Origin: Streptococcus mitis
GTDB lineage: Bacteria; Bacillota; Bacilli; Lactobacillales; Streptococcaceae
Assembly (NCBI RefSeq): GCF_002005545.1
Contig: NZ_LBMT01000001.1
Coordinates: forward strand, 952,301 to 1,016,300
DNA: 64,000 nucleotides
Direction: 5' to 3'
The position numbers were made by a program, and so were the translations under genes. Of the stretch, positions 9,266 to 18,453 are shown in pieces. The notes under the pieces were generated by a model, which was given only the letters and a program-made list of their open reading frames with translations, was not told where the DNA came from and ran no database searches. Every line of letters starts with the position of its first letter. The first letter of the stretch is position 1.

Positions 9266-9556
9266 ATGGAACATCTAAAATCATTTATTACACGCTATTC
9301 CAAGGTTTATATTGGTTTAGTTCTGCTGATCTGGCTGGCTTTCTTCTTTGTTCCTTGGGATAAACCAGTTCTGGGAATATCTATCAATCTCTTAATCATG
9401 CAGAAAGTTTTACTAGTTTTTGGTATTCTGTCTATTTTGATGGCCTTGCTGTCCAAGAAAGTCAGTCTCTTTGTTTTTGGATTGATCTGCTGTTTTTCTC
9501 TTTGGATAAATCTATTTATCCTATTTGCGATTTTGCCGATTTTTGTTGGCAATTAA
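9266..9556 (+). CDS. Small membrane protein linked to the ABC cassette
   Basis: 96 residues with three hydrophobic segments (about 12-31, 40-61, 67-92), almost no charged residues outside the first 12. Start is preceded by CTAGGAGGTGGC, a near-perfect ribosome binding site, 11 bases after the ATPase stop. Terminator follows at 9571-9604. I do not recognise the family; position suggests an accessory subunit or immunity-type helper of the ABC system. Confidence 0.7.
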   Translation: MEHLKSFITRYSKVYIGLVLLIWLAFFFVPWDKPVLGISINLLIMQKVLLVFGILSILMALLSKKVSLFVFGLICCFSLWINLFILFAILPIFVGN

Positions 9557-9570
9557 ATCATCATAAAAGT

Positions 9571-9604
9571 CAGAGAGGTTAGCTTGGAAACTAGCCTCTT
9601 TTTC
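9571..9604 (+). terminator. Rho-independent terminator closing the ABC cassette
   Basis: GAGGTTAGCTTGG and the near-complement ending AGCCTC, followed by TTTTTCC. It separates the cassette from the secA promoter. Confidence 0.85.
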
Positions 9605-9627
9605 CTTTTCAAAATGGGGATTCTTCC

Positions 9628-9656
9628 TTGAAAATAATCAGTAATTGTGCTAAAAT
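9628..9656 (+). promoter_or_regulatory. secA promoter
   Basis: TTGAAA (9628-9633), 17-base spacer, TAAAAT (9651-9656), about 46 bases ahead of the secA ATG. No regulatory hairpin is obvious in the leader. Confidence 0.6.
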
Positions 9657-9701
9657 TAAAAGAACATTCTAAAATATTCGGAATTTAAAGTAAGGAAAAA
9701 C

Positions 9702-12215
9702 ATGGCTAATATTTTAAAAACAATTATCGAAAATGATAAAGGAGAAATCCGTCGTCTGGAAAAGATGGCTGACAAGGTTTTCAAATACGAAGACCAAATG
9801 GCTGCTTTGACTGATGACCAACTAAAAGCAAAAACAGTTGAATTTAAAGAACGTTATCAAAATGGAGAATCACTGGATTCATTGCTTTATGAAGCATTTG
9901 CGGTTGTCCGTGAGGGTGCCAAACGTGTCCTAGGCCTCTTCCCATATAAGGTTCAGGTCATGGGGGGAATCGTTCTTCACCATGGTGACGTGCCAGAAAT
10001 GCGTACAGGGGAAGGGAAAACCTTGACTGCGACCATGCCCGTATACCTCAATGCCCTTTCAGGTAAAGGGGTTCACGTAGTTACGGTCAATGAATACCTA
10101 TCAGAACGTGACGCGACTGAGATGGGTGAATTGTACTCATGGCTTGGTTTGTCAGTAGGAATCAACTTGGCTGCCAAATCTCCAATGGAGAAAAAAGAAG
10201 CCTATGAGTGTGATATCACTTATTCAACCAACTCAGAAATCGGATTTGACTACCTTCGTGACAACATGGTTGTTCGCGCTGAAAACATGGTACAACGTCC
10301 GCTTAACTATGCCTTGGTCGATGAGGTTGACTCAATCTTGATTGACGAGGCGCGTACACCTTTGATCGTATCAGGTGCTAATGCGGTTGAAACTAGTCAG
10401 TTGTATCACATGGCAGACCACTATGTAAAATCTTTGGACAAAGACGACTACATCATCGATGTGCAGTCTAAGACTATTGGTTTGTCTGATTCAGGGATTG
10501 ACAAGGCTGAAAGCTACTTCAAACTTGAAAACCTCTATGACATCGAAAACGTAGCTTTGACTCACTTTATCGATAACGCCCTTCGTGCCAACTACATCAT
10601 GCTTCTCGATATTGACTATGTGGTGAGCGAAGAACAAGAAATCTTGATCGTTGACCAATTTACAGGTCGTACCATGGAAGGTCGTCGTTATTCTGATGGA
10701 TTGCACCAAGCCATTGAAGCTAAAGAAGGTGTGCCAATTCAGGATGAAACCAAGACATCTGCCTCAATTACTTACCAAAACCTTTTCCGTATGTACAAGA
10801 AATTGTCTGGTATGACGGGTACAGGTAAGACTGAGGAAGAAGAATTCCGTGAAATTTACAACATTCGTGTTATTCCAATCCCAACAAACCGTCCTGTTCA
10901 ACGTATTGACCACTCAGACCTTCTTTATGCAAGTATCGAGGCTAAGTTTAAGGCGGTTGTCGAAGACGTTAAGGCTCGTTACCAAAAAGGTCAGCCTGTC
11001 TTGGTTGGTACAGTAGCGGTTGAAACTAGTGATTACATTTCTAAGAAATTGGTCGCAGCTGGCGTTCCTCACGAAGTCTTGAATGCTAAGAACCACTACA
11101 AAGAAGCCCAAATCATTATGAATGCTGGTCAACGTGGTGCTGTTACCATTGCGACTAACATGGCCGGTCGTGGTACCGACATCAAGCTTGGTGAAGGGGT
11201 TCGTGAACTTGGAGGACTTTGTGTTATTGGTACAGAGCGTCATGAAAGCCGTCGTATCGATAATCAGCTTCGTGGACGTTCAGGTCGTCAAGGAGACCCA
11301 GGTGAGTCACAATTCTACCTATCTCTTGAAGATGATTTGATGAAACGTTTTGGTTCTGAACGTTTGAAGGGAATCTTTGAACGCTTGAACATGTCTGAAG
11401 AGGCGATTGAGTCTCGTATGTTGACGCGTCAGGTTGAGGCAGCGCAAAAACGTGTTGAAGGAAATAACTACGATACCCGTAAACAAGTCCTTCAATACGA
11501 TGATGTTATGCGTGAACAACGTGAGATTATCTACGCTCAACGTTACGACGTTATCACTGCAGATCGTGACTTGGCACCTGAAATTCACTCTATGATCAAA
11601 CGCACGATTGGTCGTGTCGTTGATGGTCATGCGCGTGCAAAACAAGATGAAAAACTAGAAGCAATTTTGAACTTTGCTAAGTATAACTTGCTTCCAGAAG
11701 ATTCTATTACGATAGAAGACTTGTCAGGCTTGTCTGATAAGGCCATCAAGGAAGAGCTTTTCCAACGTGCCTTGCAAGTTTACGATAGTCAGGTTTCAAA
11801 ATTACGCGATGAAGAAGCAGTTAAAGAGTTCCAAAAAGTCTTGATTCTACGAGTGGTAGATAACAAGTGGACAGATCATATCGATGCCCTCGATCAATTG
11901 CGTAACGCGGTTGGACTTCGTGGCTATGCTCAGAACAACCCTGTTGTTGAGTATCAGGCAGAAGGTTTCCGTATGTTTAATGACATGATTGGTTCGATTG
12001 AGTTTGATGTGACACGCTTGATGATGAAAGCACAAATTCATGAACAAGAAAGACCACAAGCAGAACACCATATCAGTACAACAGCGACCCGCAATATCGC
12101 TGCCCACCAAGCAAATATACCAGAAGATTTGGATTTGAGCCAGATTGGACGGAATGAACTTTGCCCATGTGGTTCTGGTAAGAAGTTTAAAAACTGTCAC
12201 GGTAAAAGACAATAA
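9702..12215 (+). CDS. secA: Preprotein translocase ATPase SecA
   Basis: 837 residues, normal for SecA1 of streptococci. Walker A MRTGEGKT (near 106), [12 protein letters not shown] (near 209) as Walker B region, the preprotein cross-linking domain about 225-370, second nucleotide-binding fold with GTVAVETS and the arginine finger region [13 protein letters not shown] (near 528), and a C-terminal zinc-binding [14 protein letters not shown]. SecA drives general protein export through SecYEG, including the LPXTG and YSIRK-like surface proteins encoded elsewhere in this window. It has its own promoter; the aro genes follow after about 80 bases. Confidence 0.99.
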   Translation: MANILKTIIENDKGEIRRLEKMADKVFKYEDQMAALTDDQLKAKTVEFKERYQNGESLDSLLYEAFAVVREGAKRVLGLFPYKVQVMGGIVLHHGDVPEMRTGEGKTLTATMPVYLNALSGKGVHVVTVNEYLSERDATEMGELYSWLGLSVGINLAAKSPMEKKEAYECDITYSTNSEIGFDYLRDNMVVRAENMVQRPLNYALVDEVDSILIDEARTPLIVSGANAVETSQLYHMADHYVKSLDKDDYIIDVQSKTIGLSDSGIDKAESYFKLENLYDIENVALTHFIDNALRANYIMLLDIDYVVSEEQEILIVDQFTGRTMEGRRYSDGLHQAIEAKEGVPIQDETKTSASITYQNLFRMYKKLSGMTGTGKTEEEEFREIYNIRVIPIPTNRPVQRIDHSDLLYASIEAKFKAVVEDVKARYQKGQPVLVGTVAVETSDYISKKLVAAGVPHEVLNAKNHYKEAQIIMNAGQRGAVTIATNMAGRGTDIKLGEGVRELGGLCVIGTERHESRRIDNQLRGRSGRQGDPGESQFYLSLEDDLMKRFGSERLKGIFERLNMSEEAIESRMLTRQVEAAQKRVEGNNYDTRKQVLQYDDVMREQREIIYAQRYDVITADRDLAPEIHSMIKRTIGRVVDGHARAKQDEKLEAILNFAKYNLLPEDSITIEDLSGLSDKAIKEELFQRALQVYDSQVSKLRDEEAVKEFQKVLILRVVDNKWTDHIDALDQLRNAVGLRGYAQNNPVVEYQAEGFRMFNDMIGSIEFDVTRLMMKAQIHEQERPQAEHHISTTATRNIAAHQANIPEDLDLSQIGRNELCPCGSGKKFKNCHGKRQ

Positions 12216-12230
12216 AATGAGATAGTTTAG

Positions 12231-12275
12231 AGGCGGATACCTTGTGAAAAGTAAATTTTTACTTGGTATCCGTTT
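12231..12275 (+). terminator. Stem-loop between secA and the aro genes (weak terminator or leader hairpin)
   Basis: CGGATACC and GGTATCCG enclose an inner inverted repeat (AAGTAAA/TTTACTT), followed by TTTGATTT. The T-run is interrupted, so it may be a leaky terminator or an RNA leader structure for aroG; the ribosome binding site AAGGAGATGAG follows closely. Confidence 0.5.
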
Positions 12276-12295
12276 GATTTATAAGGAGATGAGTT

Positions 12296-13327
12296 ATGGT
12301 ATTTACAGCAAAAAGTCCTAAAATTAATATTGAAGAAGTTCGTGCCTTATCAAAATTAGAAGGCCAAGCTTTGGAGAGAAAATCACAGCGCGATCAAGAG
12401 CTAGAAGCCATTATACGTGGAGAAGACCAGCGGATTCTCTTGGTAATCGGGCCATGCTCATCTGACAATGAAGAAGCTGTTCTTGAATACGCTAAGCGTT
12501 TGGCACTCCTGCAAGAAGAAGTGGCAGACCGTATCTTTATGGTTATGCGTGTTTATACTGCCAAACCCCGTACCAACGGAGATGGCTATAAGGGCTTGAT
12601 TCACCAGCCTAACGCGACAGAAGCGCCTAGTCTTATCAACGGAATCAAAGCTGTTCGCCATCTTCACTATCGTGTTATCACAGAAACAGGTATGACAACG
12701 GCTGATGAAATGCTTTATCCTGAAAATCTTCCGCTTGTGGATGATTTGATTTCTTACATGGCAGTTGGTGCTCGTTCGGTTGAAGACCAGCAACATCGCT
12801 TTGTGGCAAGTGGGGCAGATTTCGCGACTGGGTTTAAAAATCCAACATCTGGAAATCTCAATGTTATGTTTAATGGGATTTATGCTGCTCAAAACAAACA
12901 AAGTTTCCTTTTCCTAGGGAAAGAAGTGGAAACAACTGGGAACCCGCTTTCGCACGCCATTCTTCGTGGAGCAATCAATGAGTATGGTAAGAATATTCCT
13001 AACTACTACTATGATAATTTGATGGATACCATTGCTCAGTATGAGAAGATGGGCTTGGAAAATCCCTTTATCATTGTGGATACCAATCATGACAACTCTG
13101 GTAAGCAATATATGGACCAGATTCGAATTGTCCGCCAGACCTTGATTAACCGTGATTGGAATGAAAAAATCAAGCAGTACGTTCGTGGCTTTATGATTGA
13201 GTCTTATCTAGAAGACGGCCGTCAAAACGAACCGGAAGTATTTGGCAAGTCTATCACGGACCCTTGCCTTGGCTGGGAGAATACGGAAGCCCTCGTCAGA
13301 GAAATCTACCAAACGCTAGGAGAATAA
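12296..13327 (+). CDS. 3-deoxy-7-phosphoheptulonate (DAHP) synthase, first copy
   Basis: 343 residues of the class I DAHP synthase (AroG/AroF/AroH) type. It condenses phosphoenolpyruvate with erythrose-4-phosphate, the entry step of the shikimate pathway. Visible motifs: IGPCSSDN (near 50), [16 protein letters not shown] (about 84-99, substrate-binding KPRT), [11 protein letters not shown] (near 158), KNPTSGNL (near 181), DTNHDNSGK (near 262) and SYLEDGRQ near 302. The copy starting at 13329 is collinear and very similar; only one base separates the two. Differences cluster in the first 45 residues and in the insertion around residues 205-215, regions that can affect feedback sensitivity. Confidence 0.96.
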   Translation: MVFTAKSPKINIEEVRALSKLEGQALERKSQRDQELEAIIRGEDQRILLVIGPCSSDNEEAVLEYAKRLALLQEEVADRIFMVMRVYTAKPRTNGDGYKGLIHQPNATEAPSLINGIKAVRHLHYRVITETGMTTADEMLYPENLPLVDDLISYMAVGARSVEDQQHRFVASGADFATGFKNPTSGNLNVMFNGIYAAQNKQSFLFLGKEVETTGNPLSHAILRGAINEYGKNIPNYYYDNLMDTIAQYEKMGLENPFIIVDTNHDNSGKQYMDQIRIVRQTLINRDWNEKIKQYVRGFMIESYLEDGRQNEPEVFGKSITDPCLGWENTEALVREIYQTLGE

Positions 13328-13328
13328 G

Positions 13329-14360
13329 ATGGCATTTATTGAAAAAGGTCAAGAAATTGATATTGAAGCAATCAAAGCAGAAACCCAATTGTCTGCGGAA
13401 GCCTTGCGACTAAAGGAGCGTCGTGATAGAGAAATGGCAGACATCATTTCAGGAGAAGATGACCGGATCCTTTTGGTGATTGGTCCTTGCTCTTCTGATA
13501 ATGAAGAGGCTGTCTTGGAATATGCCCGCCGTTTGTCCGCCTTGCAAAAGAAGGTGGCGGACAAGATTTTCATGGTTATGCGTGTTTATACAGCTAAACC
13601 TCGTACAAACGGAGACGGCTATAAAGGCTTGGTACACCAACCAGATACTTCAAAAGCTCCAAGTTTGATTAACGGCTTGCAGGCTGTACGCCAGTTGCAT
13701 TACCGCGTGATTACAGAGACTGGTTTGACAACGGCAGATGAGATGCTTTATCCGTCAAATCTGGTTTTGGTAGATGATTTGGTTAGCTACCATGCTGTTG
13801 GGGCTCGTTCTGTGGAAGACCAAGAGCACCGCTTTGTGGCCTCAGGGATTGATGCACCAGTCGGGATGAAAAATCCAACCTCTGGAAATCTTGGTGTCAT
13901 GTTTAATGGCATCTATGCTGCTCAAAACAAACAGACCTTCCTCTTCCACGGTCAAGAAGTTGAAACTTCAGGAAATCCCTTGGCCCACGTCATCCTTCGT
14001 GGCGCAGTTAATGAATATGGGAAAAATGAGCCTAACTTTTACTATGAAACCTTGCTAAATGCTATTGAACGTTATGAGACCATGGGACTTGAAAATCCCT
14101 TTATCCTCATTGATACCAACCATGATAATTCAGGAAAGCAATATATGGAGCAGATTCGAATTGTTCGCCAGACCTTGCAAAATCGTGATTGGAATGAGAA
14201 GATTAAAAAGACAGTTCGAGGCTTTATGATTGAGTCTTACCTAGCAGATGGTCGTCAAAATCAACCAGAGGTCTTTGGTTGCTCTATTACCGATCCTTGC
14301 CTAGGTTGGGAAAATACAGAGGTCTTGGTCGAAGAAATCTATGCTACCTTGACAAAATAA
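13329..14360 (+). CDS. 3-deoxy-7-phosphoheptulonate (DAHP) synthase, second copy
   Basis: 343 residues, exactly the same length as the upstream copy and carrying all the same motifs ([36 protein letters not shown]). Its start codon lies one base after the upstream stop, so the two are cotranscribed and probably translationally coupled. Tandem DAHP synthases are also present at this place in the pneumococcal genomes I know. A likely reason is isozymes with different feedback inhibition (Phe versus Tyr); the sequence alone does not say which is which. Confidence 0.96.
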   Translation: MAFIEKGQEIDIEAIKAETQLSAEALRLKERRDREMADIISGEDDRILLVIGPCSSDNEEAVLEYARRLSALQKKVADKIFMVMRVYTAKPRTNGDGYKGLVHQPDTSKAPSLINGLQAVRQLHYRVITETGLTTADEMLYPSNLVLVDDLVSYHAVGARSVEDQEHRFVASGIDAPVGMKNPTSGNLGVMFNGIYAAQNKQTFLFHGQEVETSGNPLAHVILRGAVNEYGKNEPNFYYETLLNAIERYETMGLENPFILIDTNHDNSGKQYMEQIRIVRQTLQNRDWNEKIKKTVRGFMIESYLADGRQNQPEVFGCSITDPCLGWENTEVLVEEIYATLTK

Positions 14361-14370
14361 GTGAAAAGGA

Positions 14371-14396
14371 TGGAGTTGGGGAATCTCAACTCCTTT
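14371..14396 (+). terminator. Stem-loop just ahead of acpS
   Basis: GGAGTTG and CAACTCC around an 8-base loop, followed by TTTT, ending only 8 bases before the acpS ATG at 14405. It looks like a terminator for the aro pair but lies where the acpS ribosome binding site should be, so it may also limit acpS translation. Confidence 0.6.
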
Positions 14397-14404
14397 TGAT
14401 GAGA

Positions 14405-14767
14405 ATGATAGTTGGACATGGAATTGACATCGAAGAATTAGCTTCGATAGAAAGCGCAGTTACACGACATGAAGGTTTTGCTAAGCGCGTGCTGACCGCT
14501 AAGGAAATGGAACGGTTTAACAGTCTTAAAGGGCGCAGGCAAATAGAATATTTGGCTGGTCGCTGGTCGGCTAAAGAAGCCTTTTCCAAGGCCATGGGAA
14601 CTGGTATTGGCAAGCTCGGTTTTCAGGATTTGGAAGTCTTGAACAATGAACGCGGGGCTCCTTATTTTAGTCAGTCACCATTTTCAGGAAAGATTTGGCT
14701 GTCTATCAGCCACACAGATCAGTTTGTGACAGCCAGTGTCATTTTGGAGGAAAATCATGAAAGCTAG
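14405..14767 (+). CDS. acpS: Holo-[acyl-carrier-protein] synthase AcpS
   Basis: 120 residues from the ATG at 14405 ([12 protein letters not shown]); an ATG two codons upstream at 14399 is an alternative, and the frame open from 14279 runs deep into the DAHP synthase gene and is not credible. The magnesium-binding aspartate is in GIDIEE (residue 8) and the glutamate in [15 protein letters not shown] (near 58). AcpS transfers 4'-phosphopantetheine from CoA to acyl carrier protein for fatty acid synthesis. It overlaps alr by 11 bases, the classic acpS-alr pairing of Firmicutes. Confidence 0.95.
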   Translation: MIVGHGIDIEELASIESAVTRHEGFAKRVLTAKEMERFNSLKGRRQIEYLAGRWSAKEAFSKAMGTGIGKLGFQDLEVLNNERGAPYFSQSPFSGKIWLSISHTDQFVTASVILEENHES

Positions 14768-15860
14768 TCCGCATAGACCAACTAAGGCTCTGATTCATCT
14801 GGGAGCTATTCGACAAAATATTCAGCAAATGGGGGCTCATATCCCTCAAGGAACGCTCAAATTTGCAGTAGTCAAGGCTAATGCCTATGGGCATGGGGCT
14901 GTTGCTGTTGCGACGGCTATTCAAGATGATGTTGATGGTTTTTGCGTTTCCAATATTGATGAAGCCATTGAACTCAGACAGGCTGGACTCAGCAAACGAA
15001 TCCTCATTTTAGGAGTTTCTGAAATCGAAGCTGTTGCTCTAGCTAAAGAATACGACATCACCTTGACTGTGGCTGGACTGGAGTGGGTTCAAGCACACTT
15101 AGATAAGGAAGCTGATCTAACTGGATTGACAGTCCACCTCAAGATTGATTCAGGCATGGGACGGATTGGTTTTAGAGAGGCTAGTGAGGCTGAGCAGGCT
15201 CAAAACTTGCTTCAACAACACGGTGCCCGTGTTGAAGGGATTTTTACCCACTTTGCTACTGCAGACGAGGAATCAGATACCTACTTTAATGCCCAGTTAG
15301 AACGGTTTAAAACTATTTTAGCTAGTATGAAAGGTCTTCCAGACTTGGTTCATGCCAGTAATTCGGCAACGACTCTTTGGCATGCAGAGACTATTTTCAA
15401 TGCGGTTCGTATGGGAGATGCCATGTATGGTCTCAATCCAAGTGGAGAGGTTTTGAACTTACCCTATGACTTGACTCCGGCCTTGACCTTGGAATCTGCT
15501 CTAGTTCATGTCAAGACAGTTCCATCTGGAGCTTGCATGGGCTACGGAGCTACCTATCAGGCGGACAGCGAGCAAGTCATCGCGACCGTGCCAATTGGCT
15601 ATGCGGATGGTTGGACACGAGATATGCAAAATTTCGCTGTCTTGGTAGATGGCCAAGCTTGCCCAATCGTTGGGCGAGTTTCGATGGACCAAATCACCAT
15701 TCGTCTGCCTAAGCCTTACCCACTCGGAACTAAGGTAACTTTGATTGGTTCTAACGGGGGCAAGGAAATCACAGCTACTCAGGTAGCGGCCTACCGTGGG
15801 ACTATTAACTATGAGGTGGTTTGTCTTCTCAGCGACCGCATTCCGAGAGAATATTATTAG
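14757..15860 (+). CDS. alr: Alanine racemase
   Basis: 367 residues from the ATG at 14757, which follows TTGGAGGAAAATC inside the acpS 3' end. The PLP lysine is in VKANAYGHG (near residue 40); the racemase tyrosine region is GYGATYQ in the second, beta-barrel domain (near 265), and RVSMDQ (near 312) carries active-site contacts. It makes D-alanine for peptidoglycan and teichoic acids, upstream of the D-Ala-D-Ala ligase encoded at 42424. Followed by recG after 18 bases. Confidence 0.97.
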   Translation: MKASPHRPTKALIHLGAIRQNIQQMGAHIPQGTLKFAVVKANAYGHGAVAVATAIQDDVDGFCVSNIDEAIELRQAGLSKRILILGVSEIEAVALAKEYDITLTVAGLEWVQAHLDKEADLTGLTVHLKIDSGMGRIGFREASEAEQAQNLLQQHGARVEGIFTHFATADEESDTYFNAQLERFKTILASMKGLPDLVHASNSATTLWHAETIFNAVRMGDAMYGLNPSGEVLNLPYDLTPALTLESALVHVKTVPSGACMGYGATYQADSEQVIATVPIGYADGWTRDMQNFAVLVDGQACPIVGRVSMDQITIRLPKPYPLGTKVTLIGSNGGKEITATQVAAYRGTINYEVVCLLSDRIPREYY

Positions 15861-15878
15861 AAAAGAAAGGAGTGGAGC

Positions 15879-17894
15879 ATGAATCTACATCAACCCTTGC
15901 ATGTCTTACCTGGTGTGGGACCAAAGTCAGCAGAGAAATACGCCAAACTAGGAATTGAAAACTTGCAAGACCTCTTGCTCTACTTTCCTTTCCGATATGA
16001 AGATTTCAAAACTAAGCAAGTGCTGGAACTGGAAGACGGGGAGAAGGCGGTTCTGTCTGGTCAAGTCGTGACTCCGGCTAGTGTCCAGTATTATGGTTTC
16101 AAGCGCAATCGCCTGCGCTTTAGCCTCAAGCAGGGAGAAATTGTTTTTGCGGTGAATTTCTTTAACCAACCTTATCTGGCTGATAAGATAGAGTTGGGAG
16201 CAACTCTTGCCGTATTTGGAAAATGGGACCGCGCCAAGGCTAGTCTGACTGGGATGAAGGTTTTGGCTCAGGTGGAAGATGACCTCCAACCAGTCTATCG
16301 ATTGGCTCAAGGAATCAGTCAAGCCAGTCTGGTAAAGGTCATTAAGACAGCCTTTGATCAGGGACTGGACCTCTTGATTGAGGAAAATCTGCCCCAGTCC
16401 TTGCTGGACAAATACAAACTCATGTCCCGTTGTCAGGCAGTCCGAGCTATGCATTTTCCTAAGGATTTGGCAGAATACAAGCAGGCTCTTCGCCGTATCA
16501 AGTTTGAGGAACTCTTTTATTTCCAAATGCAATTGCAGACGCTCAAGTCTGAAAATAGAGTTCAAGGAAGTGGTCTGGTTCTGAATTGGTCTCAGGAAAA
16601 AGTGACAGCTGTCGAAGAAAGACTGCCTTTTGCCCTGACCCCTGCTCAGGAAAAGAGTTTGCAGGAAATTTTGACCGACATGAAGTCCGACCACCACATG
16701 AATCGTCTCCTACAAGGGGATGTGGGGAGCGGAAAAACGGTGGTCGCTGGCTTGGCCATGTTTGCGGCAGTGACAGCTGGCTATCAGTCTGCTCTCATGG
16801 TACCAACAGAAATCCTTGCAGAGCAACATTTTGAGAGTTTACAGAACCTCTTTCCAGACTTGAAACTGGCTCTTTTGACAGGTTCCTTGAAAGCTGCAGA
16901 AAAGAGAGAAGTCTTGGAGACTATTGCCAAGGGTGGGGCTGATTTGATTATCGGAACCCACGCTCTGATTCAGGATGGGGTAGATTATGCTCGTCTGGGC
17001 TTGATTATCATCGATGAGCAGCACCGATTTGGTGTGGGACAAAGAAGAATCCTACGAGAAAAAGGCGACAACCCAGATGTCCTCATGATGACGGCGACTC
17101 CCATTCCACGAACTTTGGCTATCACAGCCTTTGGCGATATGGATGTTTCCATAATCGATCAGATGCCTGCGGGTCGGAAACCCATTGTGACACGTTGGAT
17201 TAAACATGAGCAACTGCCTCAGGTCTTGACTTGGTTAGAGGGGGAAATCCAAAAAGGTTCTCAAGCTTATGTCATCTCTCCCTTGATTGAAGAATCAGAA
17301 GCTCTGGATTTGAAAAATGCCATTGCCTTATCAGAGGAGTTGACAGTTCATTTTGCAGGCAAGGCAGAGGTGGCTCTTTTACATGGTAAGATGAAGAGTG
17401 ACGAAAAAGACCAGATTATGCAGGAGTTCAAAGAGCGAAAAACGGATATTCTGGTTTCGACGACAGTTATCGAGGTCGGGGTTAATGTTCCCAATGCGAC
17501 TGTCATGATTATCATGGATGCGGATCGATTCGGTCTTAGCCAGCTTCACCAGCTCAGGGGTCGTGTTGGTCGGGGGGACAAGCAGTCCTACGCTGTCCTT
17601 GTTGCTAATCCCAAGACGGATTCTGGGAAAGACCGCATGCGCATCATGACAGAAACCACCAATGGATTTGTCCTTGCGGAGGAAGATTTGAAAATGCGTG
17701 GTTCAGGTGAGATTTTTGGAACCAGACAGTCAGGACTCCCAGAGTTCCAAGTAGCTGATATTATCGAAGATTTTCCGATTTTAGAAGAAGCCAGAAAGGT
17801 TGCTAGCTACATTAGTTCTATCGAAGGTTGGCAAGAGGATCCAGAGTGGCGCATGATTGCTTTTCATCTGGAAAAGAAAGAACATCTGGATTAA
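15879..17894 (+). CDS. recG: ATP-dependent DNA helicase RecG
   Basis: 671 residues. An N-terminal wedge (OB-fold) domain, with LPGVGPKSAEKYAKLG at the start, covers about 1-240. Helicase motifs: GDVGSGKT (near 284), DEQHRFG (near 383, DEQH box), MTATPIPRT (near 407), STTVIEVGVNVPNAT (near 528), QLRGRVGRG (near 563). RecG remodels stalled forks and branched DNA. Start preceded by AAAGGAGTGGAGC. It ends the secA-to-recG stretch; the DNA beyond it is accessory in character. Confidence 0.98.
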   Translation: MNLHQPLHVLPGVGPKSAEKYAKLGIENLQDLLLYFPFRYEDFKTKQVLELEDGEKAVLSGQVVTPASVQYYGFKRNRLRFSLKQGEIVFAVNFFNQPYLADKIELGATLAVFGKWDRAKASLTGMKVLAQVEDDLQPVYRLAQGISQASLVKVIKTAFDQGLDLLIEENLPQSLLDKYKLMSRCQAVRAMHFPKDLAEYKQALRRIKFEELFYFQMQLQTLKSENRVQGSGLVLNWSQEKVTAVEERLPFALTPAQEKSLQEILTDMKSDHHMNRLLQGDVGSGKTVVAGLAMFAAVTAGYQSALMVPTEILAEQHFESLQNLFPDLKLALLTGSLKAAEKREVLETIAKGGADLIIGTHALIQDGVDYARLGLIIIDEQHRFGVGQRRILREKGDNPDVLMMTATPIPRTLAITAFGDMDVSIIDQMPAGRKPIVTRWIKHEQLPQVLTWLEGEIQKGSQAYVISPLIEESEALDLKNAIALSEELTVHFAGKAEVALLHGKMKSDEKDQIMQEFKERKTDILVSTTVIEVGVNVPNATVMIIMDADRFGLSQLHQLRGRVGRGDKQSYAVLVANPKTDSGKDRMRIMTETTNGFVLAEEDLKMRGSGEIFGTRQSGLPEFQVADIIEDFPILEEARKVASYISSIEGWQEDPEWRMIAFHLEKKEHLD

Positions 17895-17975
17895 GCTTTC
17901 TCTAAGGAAAACTTAAGCTAGCTTTCAGGTTTGCCCCTTATACTAGAGTCATAAAAAAGAAACGAGGACTCTCAG

Positions 17976-18038
17976 ATGACAGTAACGATTAAAGTAAATT
18001 ACCAAACTACTTTCCAAAAGAAGGAAGTAACAAAATAA
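17976..18038 (+). CDS. Possible 20-residue small peptide
   Basis: ATG preceded by AACGAGGACTCTCAG opens a 20-codon frame MTVTIKVNYQTTFQKKEVTK. A TATACT at 17939-17944 and a terminator-like hairpin at 18053 make it look like a small independent transcription unit. I do not recognise it; it may be the decayed start of a longer gene or a leader peptide. Coding status is uncertain. Confidence 0.35.
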   Translation: MTVTIKVNYQTTFQKKEVTK

Positions 18039-18052
18039 GATTGAATAGGAGA

Positions 18053-18080
18053 AAAAGGGCGGAAATGCTCTTTTTTTGTT
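18053..18080 (+). terminator. Terminator after the small ORF
   Basis: AAAGGGC and GCTCTTT (one G-T wobble) form a stem around GGAAAT, followed by TTTT. Confidence 0.6.
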
Positions 18081-18090
18081 TCTAAAAGCA

Positions 18091-18300
18091 CAATTTATTG
18101 AATCTAAAATAGCACACTGCGGATTCTAAAAAATTTCTATAAATTATAGTAGATTGAATCCGAAATAGTCCACCGAGTTTTCTAAAACATTGCTAGAAAT
18201 TAGCTTGAATTCCGCAATCAATTTGTTCAGTTTTTATTTCATTTAACTATAATTTGACTTTCCTAATTTCTTTGTTCATATCTTATTTCAATACACTATA
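18091..18300. repeat. Outer RUP element, split by a second RUP
   Basis: The outer copy reads 18091-18144 and continues at 18252-18300. With the insert removed the pieces align with the inner element over the whole length: both contain TTGAATC...AAATAG, TTCTA, AAATTA, TTTGTTCA and end with ATTTCA...ACTATA. RUPs are 107-bp, TA-flanked elements of S. pneumoniae relatives thought to be mobilised by an IS630-type transposase. The host copy is more diverged, hence older. Confidence 0.8.
18145..18251 (-). repeat. Inner RUP element, 107 bp, inserted in the outer RUP
   Basis: Starts TATAGTAGATTGAATC and ends TTTCATTTAACTATA, exactly 107 bases, the known RUP length; the orientation is reversed relative to the form TATAGTA...ACTATA copy at 20580. 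It interrupts the outer element at a TA dinucleotide. Confidence 0.85.
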
Positions 18301-18336
18301 TCTTACTATTTCAGAGCCCGCATCTAGCATAACTAA

Positions 18337-18375
18337 AAAAACAGATTCTTCCATCTATTACGGAAAAATCTGTCA
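18337..18375 (-). terminator. Terminator of the Rpn-like gene and its tails
   Basis: On the minus strand ACAGATT and AATCTGT (with TCC/GGA inside) form a long stem followed by TTTTTT, directly downstream of the last tail copy. Confidence 0.8.
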
Positions 18376-18388
18376 TTGATTTAATGAT

Positions 18389-18453
18389 TTACAAAAACTC
18401 CAACCACGGCTTGCGAACCTCGTCTTTTTTGGTTTCTCTATATTTTTTAGTTC
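18389..18453 (-). pseudogene. Third, short copy of the Rpn-like 3' region
   Basis: Immediately after the stop codon of the second tail (TAA at 18454-18456) the minus strand resumes with codons for ELKKYRETKKDEVRKPWLEF and a stop. This matches ELKKYRETSKDSIRKPWLEF of the full-length protein. It is a 21-codon leftover of a third tail unit with no start of its own. Confidence 0.7.

Noticed and set aside
12296-14360. Tandem near-identical genes as a possible assembly duplication
   Set aside because: The copies differ throughout at DNA and protein level, so they are genuine paralogues.
15948-16697. 249-codon minus-strand frame inside recG
   Set aside because: Shadow of recG, which is complete and collinear with the family.
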